From Evansella sp. LMS18 (lineage in GTDB: Bacteria; Bacillota; Bacilli; Bacillales; Salisediminibacteriaceae): a stretch of DNA of 64,000 nt. A model generated the notes under the pieces. The model saw nothing but the letters and a program-made list of their open reading frames with translations. It made no database searches and had not been told where the DNA came from. Positions 58,724 through 64,000 of this stretch are shown here, one piece after another; position 1 is the first letter of the stretch, and the number at the start of each line of letters is the position of its first letter. The stretch spans positions 2,046,001-2,110,000 of the forward strand of contig NZ_CP093301.1 in NCBI RefSeq assembly GCF_024362785.1, given 5' to 3'. Position numbers and translations under genes: made by a program.

Positions 58724-59161
58724 ATGCGTACAACATATATGGCAAAGCCTAGCGAAGTTGAGCGTAAGTGGTATGTTGTTGACGCTGAAGGACAAACTCT
58801 CGGTCGCCTTTCAAGTGAGGTAGCGAGCATCCTTCGCGGAAAGAACAAGCCAACATATACACCGCATATCGATACTGGAGACCACGTAATCATTATCAAT
58901 GCGGAGAAAATTCATTTAACAGGTAACAAATTAGCTGACAAGAAGTACTATCGCCACAGTCAGTACAATGGTGGTCTTAAGACTACTACAGCTCAGGAGA
59001 TGCTTGACAAGAAGCCTGAAAGAATGCTTGAGTTAGCGATCAAAGGAATGCTTCCAAAGAATTCTTTAGGACGCAAGCAAGGCATGAAGCTTCACGTTTA
59101 TGCAGGCAGTGAGCACCCACATCAAGCACAAAAGCCGGAAGCATACGAACTGCGCGGTTAA
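58724..59161 (+). CDS. rplM: 50S ribosomal protein L13
   Basis: L13 is an early assembly protein. The 145-residue protein starts [19 protein letters not shown] and contains [15 protein letters not shown] and [22 protein letters not shown] after AGGAGGG. rpsI starts 21 nt later. Confidence 0.98.
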   Translation: MRTTYMAKPSEVERKWYVVDAEGQTLGRLSSEVASILRGKNKPTYTPHIDTGDHVIIINAEKIHLTGNKLADKKYYRHSQYNGGLKTTTAQEMLDKKPERMLELAIKGMLPKNSLGRKQGMKLHVYAGSEHPHQAQKPEAYELRG

Positions 59162-59182
59162 TTATAGAAGGAGGGAATTTTC

Positions 59183-59575
59183 TTGGCACAGGTTCAATAT
59201 TATGGAACAGGTCGTCGTAAGAACTCTGTTGCACGTGTACGTCTCGTACCAGGTGACGGACGCATCGTGATCAACAACCGTGACATCAACGACTACTTTG
59301 ACCTTGAAACTTTAAAGTTAATTGTTAAGCAGCCATTAGTGGAAACTCAAACTGAAGGCAGCTACGATGTATTAGTTAATGTAAGCGGCGGAGGATACAC
59401 AGGACAAGCGGGAGCTATCCGTCATGGAGTGGCTCGTGCACTTCTTGGCGCAGATCCTGAGTACCGTGGATCCCTTAAGAAAGCAGGCTTCCTGACTCGT
59501 GACGCTCGTATGAAAGAGCGTAAGAAATACGGTCTTAAAGCTGCTCGTCGTGCACCTCAGTTCTCAAAGCGTTAA
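59183..59575 (+). CDS. rpsI: 30S ribosomal protein S9
   Basis: S9 contacts the P-site tRNA with its C-terminal Lys-Arg tail. The 130-residue protein starts [20 protein letters not shown] from a TTG codon after AAGGAGGG and ends in [12 protein letters not shown]. It is the last gene in the block of conserved order with B. subtilis. Confidence 0.98.
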   Translation: MAQVQYYGTGRRKNSVARVRLVPGDGRIVINNRDINDYFDLETLKLIVKQPLVETQTEGSYDVLVNVSGGGYTGQAGAIRHGVARALLGADPEYRGSLKKAGFLTRDARMKERKKYGLKAARRAPQFSKR

Positions 59576-59590
59576 TTTGTTACGCTTACG

Positions 59591-59628
59591 AAAGGCTCTC
59601 ATCCTATTTTGGATGGGGGTCTTTTTTT
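59591..59628 (+). terminator. Terminator after rpsI
   Basis: AAAGGCTCTCATCC pairs with GGATGGGGGTCTTT (with G-T pairs) around a 6-nt loop, followed by TTTTTTTG. Confidence 0.92.
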
Positions 59629-59952
59629 GTACTCCGGTAAACAGGTGATCCCCGCCCAGGAGTTTCAAATAGACTACCTGGACAGCTGGAGGGATAATGA
59701 TAATAGTTTGTACAAAAGATATAACAGCCTGCTAAATTGAACTGATAATGCTTTGAGGGATAAGAAATCGAGAAGAATGGTGCCGGCCTAAGTTTTTTCA
59801 AAGCTTTCTATCCTTTATCCTTGTGTTTGAACAGCATGTAATGGAATAATGGAAGTCAAAGGTGAGGTCTGGCGAATCATGTTTATATGCAATTCCTTTT
59901 ATATGAGTTACTGAAAGCATAGACAGATTAAAACAGGAGGTACGAAAATAAA
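59629..59952. other. Gene-free spacer before the squalene-synthase-like gene
   Basis: I see no gene on either strand. Imperfect inverted repeats are GGATAAGAAA (near 59760) with TTTCTATCC (near 59803) and GCTTTG/CAAAGC. No convincing promoter with both boxes was found. The AGGAGGT at 59936-59942 is the ribosome binding site of the next gene. Confidence 0.55.
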
Positions 59953-60765
59953 ATGAGCAGGTTTCCTAAAGATGCAATGCGTATGCTGAAAGAGACGAGC
60001 AGAACATTTTATATTCCAATTACTTTCTTGCAGAAGGAGTTAAAACAATCGGTCGCAGCTGCTTATTTGGTATTTCGGGCTATTGATGAAATTGAGGATC
60101 ATGAAGAAGTGGACAATGAGGTCAAACATACGATACTGATGCAAGTAAGCGATTTATTTAAGCATGGATTCAACAGGGAAGAATATGCTGAAATTATTGA
60201 ACCGGTAAAAGACCGAATGCCGGAAGTCACTCTACGGTTAGAAGAATGGCTGGAAGCCTGCCCTGAGGAGGCCCGGCCAATCGTCAGTAACGCTGCTTGT
60301 GAAATGGCATATGGAATGGCAACGTGGTCAAAAGCAAATTGGGAAATCCACACTCGTGAGGATTTGGACAACTATACATATTACGTTGCAGGACTGGTTG
60401 GAGTTATGCTTTCGGATCTCTGGGAGTACTATGCCGGTGAAAAAACAGACAGGGAGCTTGCCATCGGTTATGGAAGAGGACTCCAGGCTGTAAATATATT
60501 GCGGAATGAACAGGAAGATATGGAAGAACGGGGGGTAAGCTTTGTACCTGATGGGTGGACACGTACAGAGCTGTTCGCATACGCAGATGAAAATCTGGCA
60601 AAAGCAGATGAATATATGAATTCTATTAGTAAAAAAAGCATTATATTATTCTGCCGTCTGCCCCTCTCCCTCGCTCATAAAACATTAAAAGCGCTGAAAG
60701 AGGGCCGTGAAAAAATGTCCCGTGCGGAAGTGGAACAAACCGTGAAAGAAGTTCAAATAGATTAA
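59953..60765 (+). CDS. Squalene/phytoene synthase family protein with altered second Asp motif
   Basis: A 270-residue trans-prenyltransferase-fold protein. The first Asp-rich motif YLVFRAIDEIEDHEE (D45, D49) and YYVAGLVGVMLSDLW near 143-157 resemble eukaryotic-type squalene synthase more than CrtM/CrtB. The second motif reads LQAVNILRNEQEDME near 178-190: Asn185 stands where Asp is usual (NxxRDxxxD), while D189 is kept. It may condense farnesyl diphosphate into squalene or dehydrosqualene, or have shifted to another prenyl reaction. It lies 102 bp upstream of fni. No carotenoid or hopanoid gene is seen nearby. Confidence 0.8.
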   Translation: MSRFPKDAMRMLKETSRTFYIPITFLQKELKQSVAAAYLVFRAIDEIEDHEEVDNEVKHTILMQVSDLFKHGFNREEYAEIIEPVKDRMPEVTLRLEEWLEACPEEARPIVSNAACEMAYGMATWSKANWEIHTREDLDNYTYYVAGLVGVMLSDLWEYYAGEKTDRELAIGYGRGLQAVNILRNEQEDMEERGVSFVPDGWTRTELFAYADENLAKADEYMNSISKKSIILFCRLPLSLAHKTLKALKEGREKMSRAEVEQTVKEVQID

Positions 60766-60867
60766 CCCTCAATGTTGAGAGGGGCGAAGTTATATATTAT
60801 ACTTTCCCGATGAATACGGAGGAAAAGAAACTGTAAGGAATCTTGATGGCAAAGGCAGGTGTTGGCA

Positions 60868-61899
60868 TTGGCCAGCTCAATTGAGCAAAGAAAATCTGAA
60901 CATATTAAAATAGCGCTGAACGAAAAGGTTACGGGGGAATCCATCTCAACAGGATTTGATTCGCTTATGTTTATACACAATGCTCTCCCGGAAATCAATT
61001 TTGATGATATCTCTCTGGAAACCACCTTTCTTGGATTTGATTGCAAAACACCGTTTCTGATAAGTTCCATGACGGGCGGTACAGCTCTGGCAGAGAAGAT
61101 AAACCGTAATCTGGCAGAGGCAGCCGAAATGAGGGGCTGGGCACTAGCACTTGGTTCCACCAGGGCGCTGCTTGACAGCGACGGGCACTCCTCCTCTTTC
61201 TTAATGAGGAAATACGCGCCGAGTGTTCCGATAATTGCCAACCTGGGCGCCGTTCAGTTTAATTACGGATACGGGGTTGAGGAATGCAGGAAGATTATTG
61301 AGATAACCGAGTCTGACATGCTTGTTCTCCATTTGAACAGTATCCAGGAAGTAATACAGGATAACGGAGATACTAACTTCAAAGGGATATTAAAGAAAAT
61401 CGAACAGCTCTGCAGCACGCTGGAGGTACCGGTTGGGGTGAAGGAAGTAGGCTGGGGAATTGATGGCGAGACAGCTAAAAAGCTGATGGAAGCCGGGGTT
61501 TCTTTTATCGATGTCGCCGGAGCAGGAGGCACTTCCTGGAGCCAGGTGGAAAAGTTCCGTTCGAAAGACCCTGTACGGCAGGCTGCAGCAGAAGCATTCA
61601 GCGAGTGGGGCATTCCGACAGTGGAATCAATCAGGCAGGTTCGGGAAGAGGCCGGGGATTATCCGCTAATTGCCAGCGGCGGTATGCGGACAGGCCTTGA
61701 CGGGGCCAAAGCCATCGCTCTGGGAGCGGACATGGCTGGATTCGGCAGATCGATCCTGAAAGAAGCTACGGAAAGTCCGGAAGATGTCCTTAACGTGATG
61801 AAAATCAGAGAAATGGAACTGCGGATGGCAATGTTCGGAATCGGAGCGGAGACGATACGGGAATTGAAGGATTCCTCCCGTTTGAAGGAACTGGGTTAA
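60868..61899 (+). CDS. fni: Type 2 isopentenyl-diphosphate delta-isomerase
   Basis: An FMN- and NAD(P)H-dependent TIM-barrel enzyme that interconverts isopentenyl and dimethylallyl diphosphate. The roughly 343-residue protein has ISSMTGGT near 66-73, ANLGAVQFNYG near 120-130, HLNSIQEV and the FMN-phosphate site ASGGMRTGLDGAKAIALGA near 268-286. The start is ambiguous: GTG 60859, TTG 60862 and TTG 60868 share one weak site AAAGGCAGG; 60868 gives MASSIEQRKSEHIKIAL. Together with the neighbour it balances prenyl precursors. Confidence 0.93.
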   Translation: MASSIEQRKSEHIKIALNEKVTGESISTGFDSLMFIHNALPEINFDDISLETTFLGFDCKTPFLISSMTGGTALAEKINRNLAEAAEMRGWALALGSTRALLDSDGHSSSFLMRKYAPSVPIIANLGAVQFNYGYGVEECRKIIEITESDMLVLHLNSIQEVIQDNGDTNFKGILKKIEQLCSTLEVPVGVKEVGWGIDGETAKKLMEAGVSFIDVAGAGGTSWSQVEKFRSKDPVRQAAAEAFSEWGIPTVESIRQVREEAGDYPLIASGGMRTGLDGAKAIALGADMAGFGRSILKEATESPEDVLNVMKIREMELRMAMFGIGAETIRELKDSSRLKELG

Positions 61900-62146
61900 A
61901 AACCAGCTGGTTCAGGAGACAGCCGGTATTGGGTTACAGTTATTAGCGGCTTAAGGAGAAGTTAAATTTATATCTCTAAACGGAGACGTAATTAGCAGTT
62001 AACTCCAAAAGTCTCGTCCCCTCTGTCCCTTGAAAGGACAGAGGTTTTTTACACTATACTCTCTCCAGCAATATGAGCTGTAATTCTATTTGCCGCAATG
62101 ATAAAATAATGCAGTATTCTTTATTTGGAAAAGGGAGACAGACAAA
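61900..62146 (+). other. Structured leader region before the HAD gene
   Basis: A hairpin of GGAGAAGTTAA (61953-61963) with TTAACTCC (about 61999-62006) encloses an inner TCTC/GAGA stem, and a perfect terminator (62020-62050) follows. The order resembles an attenuation leader, but no known riboswitch motif is recognised. A TTGAAA/TATACT pair (62030-62060, 19-bp spacer) is a weak promoter candidate inside the terminator. Confidence 0.45.
62020..62050 (+). terminator. Terminator downstream of fni
   Basis: CCTCTGTCC pairs with GGACAGAGG around a 7-nt loop, followed by TTTTTT. It is 120 nt after fni, so it ends that message or attenuates the next gene. Confidence 0.9.
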
Positions 62147-62977
62147 ATGAAAAATCTGTACATATTTGATTTAGACGGAACGCTATATGAAGGAACAGAC
62201 CATTTTGACTACTATGCGGAACTGCTTATGCAGGATGTTCCGGTGGAGAACCGGGAAGCATTCTGGAAGGACTATGAAAAAATGAAGGCAGGAGAGCATC
62301 CGGTAGCAATTGGAAAAGCATATGATGTGGAAAATGACTTAGCCGTTACAGTGGATCCTCTCACCTTGAAAGCAGTGGAAGCCCACAAGTGGAACGGAGA
62401 GAAAGTGGAAGACCCTGAACGTATATACGGGGAGGAACAGCTTGTCTTCGATTTTAAGAGACTGGTGGCAATCGGAGATGGATGGTGGCTCCCATTTGCG
62501 AGTGCGAAACATTACGGAGTGAAGGATTGTTATCCGAGATACCTGCAAACGAAAGAGTACATGGTCAGCGAGGAGTTTACACTTGAAGCTATCTCCGGAC
62601 TGCGTGAGTTCTTACTGGAACTGAGAGAAAGGCATGATATAGTACTCATGACTAACAGCGACAGGGAAGACGTACTAAGACTTCTTGGCGAACTGGATTT
62701 AACAGGGGTTTTTGAACATGTCATCACCTCTGCACAAAAGCCATCCAGAACGCAAGCATTCTTCGAGGAGCTTCAGAGCATTTATAAGATTCCTTTCGGG
62801 CAAATGATTTCAGTCGGGGATAACTTTATAAACGAAATAGCACCAGCCTTATTACTCGGTATGAAAGCCGTCTATATTTCTGAACATCCGCACCAGACAG
62901 AACATAAAGACCTGTACCAGGTAAACAAAATAAATGACTGGACAGGCTCATTAAGAAAAAGCTGGCAGACATCTTAA
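62147..62977 (+). CDS. HAD-superfamily hydrolase
   Basis: A 276-residue phosphatase-type protein. Motif I is FDLDGTLYEG (D8, D10), motif II TNSDRED near 167-173, the motif III Lys is in AQKPSR near 196-201 and motif IV is GDNFINE near 225-231. The long cap region between 40 and 140 is unlike that of the simplest phosphatases. The substrate is unknown. ATG after AAAGGGAG. A hairpin follows. Confidence 0.85.
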   Translation: MKNLYIFDLDGTLYEGTDHFDYYAELLMQDVPVENREAFWKDYEKMKAGEHPVAIGKAYDVENDLAVTVDPLTLKAVEAHKWNGEKVEDPERIYGEEQLVFDFKRLVAIGDGWWLPFASAKHYGVKDCYPRYLQTKEYMVSEEFTLEAISGLREFLLELRERHDIVLMTNSDREDVLRLLGELDLTGVFEHVITSAQKPSRTQAFFEELQSIYKIPFGQMISVGDNFINEIAPALLLGMKAVYISEHPHQTEHKDLYQVNKINDWTGSLRKSWQTS

Positions 62978-63018
62978 AAGGTGTTCCGGTTATGTGGAAT
63001 TTAACAAAATAAATTAAA

Positions 63019-63057
63019 AACAAGGACGCCTGGATTGTAATATCCAGGCGTCCTGTT
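63019..63057 (+). terminator. Hairpin after the HAD gene
   Basis: GGACGCCTGGAT pairs with ATCCAGGCGTCC, and AAACA/TGTTT extends it. Only a weak T-rich tail (TGTTTGTCT) follows. Confidence 0.7.
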
Positions 63058-63085
63058 TGTCTAAGAGCGTCACTGCCTGTTTGCA

Positions 63086-63170
63086 GAGGAACCGCAACGC
63101 CTTCCTGAAGCACCCTTTCATCCCATTTAACGGAATGAGGAACCGTAGTGCCTCCCTGAAGTTTCCCTTT
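63086..63170. repeat. Two copies of a ~34-bp direct repeat, 51 bp apart
   Basis: GAGGAACCGCAACGCCTTCC at 63086 and GAGGAACCGTAGTGCCTCCC at 63137 align, each continuing with TGAAG and a pyrimidine-rich end. Copy 1 spans about 63086-63119 and copy 2 about 63137-63170. They may belong to a dispersed repeat family. Confidence 0.7.
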
Positions 63171-63244
63171 TTTCACTTATGTGGATCCGATTTGTTGACA
63201 CCACTGGAAACCGGCTTGAGAAGTCACCTTTGGTAGTGCTGTAG

Positions 63245-63285
63245 TGCGCTAATACCTGGGGGATAAAATAGGGTCTATTAGCGCA
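63245..63285. repeat. Palindrome TGCGCTAATA...TATTAGCGCA
   Basis: Two perfect 10-bp arms at 63245-63254 and 63276-63285 flank a 21-nt centre. The left arm with ACCTGG resembles the GCGCGTATACCTGG unit near 4285, which suggests a shared repeat family. Confidence 0.75.
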
Positions 63286-63458
63286 AATCAAAAGCAAAAT
63301 TTTACATTATCTTTATATTAATAGTTTTACAAAAATTAATATGAAATCGCTTAAAATTACATTGACATTACAATGGTATTCTATAATAATTATAACTAGT
63401 GAATTGGCGACTTATATCGTCATTTTTCAACAAATTCAGAAAATTGGGGTGGCATGCT

Positions 63459-64000
63459 TTGTTTAAACGTTTAGCTTTTTCTTTAGGTGCAGTTTTGCTC
63501 ACAGGGACGTTAGCTGCATGCGGCGGGGGAAATAATAACGCTGCAGATAACGAAGAAATCGACACACTGGTCATGGGTTTTATTCCTTCTCAGGATGCAG
63601 GGGAAATAGCTACTACTGCTGAGCCTCTGGAAGAGTTTCTTTCTGAAGAACTCGGAATTGAAGTTCAGGCAGAAGTAATGGTAGATTTCAGTGGTCTTAT
63701 TGAGGCAATGAGAACACAGCAAGTTGATATCGGTTTCTTAAATCCATTTGGATTTGTTCAGGCAGAGAACCGTGCTGATGTGGAAGTAATTCTGAAATCA
63801 GTACGTCATGGGGAAGACTCTTATGTAGCGCAATACACGGTACCAGCAGATTCTCCAATTGAAAGTATTGAAGACTTACTGGAGGAAGAAGGACTTGTTT
63901 GGGCGTATGCAGATGACCTTTCTACTTCAGGCTTCCTGTTCCCGGCTAAGCAATTAATTGATATGGGCGTTGATAATCTTGACAACCATTTTCAAAGATT
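63459..64000 (+). CDS. phnD: Phosphate/phosphonate ABC transporter substrate-binding lipoprotein, PhnD-like (3' end outside window)
   Basis: An incomplete frame of 180 codons running off the window. TTG at 63459, 6 nt after GGGGTGG, gives MFKRLAFSLGAVLLTGTLAAC, a lipoprotein signal peptide with lipobox LAAC (Cys21), then a Gly/Asn linker. VMGFIPSQDAGEI, MRTQQVDIGFLNPFGFVQAE and WAYADDLSTSG match the PhnD/PtxB periplasmic-binding family for phosphonate, phosphite or phosphate esters. Permease and ATPase genes would be expected downstream. The exact ligand cannot be told from the sequence. Confidence 0.85.
   Translation, partial: MFKRLAFSLGAVLLTGTLAACGGGNNNAADNEEIDTLVMGFIPSQDAGEIATTAEPLEEFLSEELGIEVQAEVMVDFSGLIEAMRTQQVDIGFLNPFGFVQAENRADVEVILKSVRHGEDSYVAQYTVPADSPIESIEDLLEEEGLVWAYADDLSTSGFLFPAKQLIDMGVDNLDNHFQR

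Larger units (their letters stand above)
62978..63458. other. Spacer between the HAD gene and the PhnD-like gene
   Basis: It holds a hairpin (63019-63057), a pair of direct repeats (63086 and 63137) and a palindrome (63245-63285). A TTGACA at 63362-63367 and TATAAT at 63382-63387 are only 14 bp apart, so the promoter boxes are not confidently paired. No gene is supported. Confidence 0.6.

Noticed and set aside
60762..61613. Reverse-strand frames opposite fni
   Set aside because: The forward frame carries the FMN-binding motifs of type 2 isomerase along its whole length.
62826..63176. Reverse-strand 116-codon frame at the end of the HAD gene
   Set aside because: It covers the hairpin and direct repeats and looks like repeat-derived noise.
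63368..63574. Reverse-strand frame overlapping the phnD start
   Set aside because: The opposite strand encodes a clear lipoprotein signal peptide with lipobox; the reverse frame has no support.

Overview
The window is one strand of a chromosome from a Bacillaceae bacterium (Bacillota, Bacillales). The evidence is the gene order, which follows the Bacillus subtilis origin-proximal region almost gene for gene: rRNA operon, ctsR-mcsA-mcsB-clpC, radA-disA-yacL-ispD-ispF-gltX-cysE-cysS-mrnC-rlmB-rae1-sigH, rpmG-secE-nusG, rplKAJL, rpoBC, the str operon, the S10-spc-alpha operons, ecfA1A2T-truA and rplM-rpsI. Acidic proteins, several GTG/TTG starts and an alkaliphile-like intergenic repeat content suggest a halo- or alkaliphilic genus, but that is inference. 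Every convincing gene is on the + strand.

Layout. 1-4224: 3' part of 16S rRNA, tRNA-Ile, tRNA-Ala, 23S, 5S and a terminator. 4225-4888: gene-free spacer with ~21-bp periodic repeats, a structured block and a CATA microsatellite. 4889-5602: an MgtC/SapB membrane protein, not expected here in B. subtilis. 5691-10434: the CtsR-controlled protein quality control operon. 10530-17199: DNA repair and c-di-AMP (radA, disA), a PIN/TRAM membrane protein, MEP-pathway isoprenoid genes (ispD, ispF) and gltX. 17251-22430: a Bacillaceae repeat, a cysteine T-box, cysE-cysS, mrnC, rlmB, rae1, sigH. 22497-34620: L33, SecE, NusG, L11, L1, L10, L7/L12, a methyltransferase and RNA polymerase beta and beta'. 34635-39600: L7Ae-like protein, S12, S7, EF-G, EF-Tu. 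39862-55203: the long S10-spc-alpha cluster including secY, adk, map, infA and rpoA. 55261-59628: ECF transporter energy module, truA, L13, S9.

After the S9 terminator (about 59630) the B. subtilis order stops and an accessory segment begins: a squalene/phytoene-synthase-like protein, a type 2 isopentenyl-diphosphate isomerase, a HAD hydrolase and the start of a PhnD-type lipoprotein that runs off the window.

Most of the window is conserved housekeeping DNA. The points worth a second look are in the non-coding DNA (hairpin-bridged Shine-Dalgarno of nusG, structured intercistronic leaders, palindromic element with flanking direct repeats, 21-bp periodic repeats, microsatellite before mgtC) and in the squalene-synthase-like gene, whose second Asp-rich motif is altered. 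I did not find a clearly new defence, mobile or CRISPR-like system.
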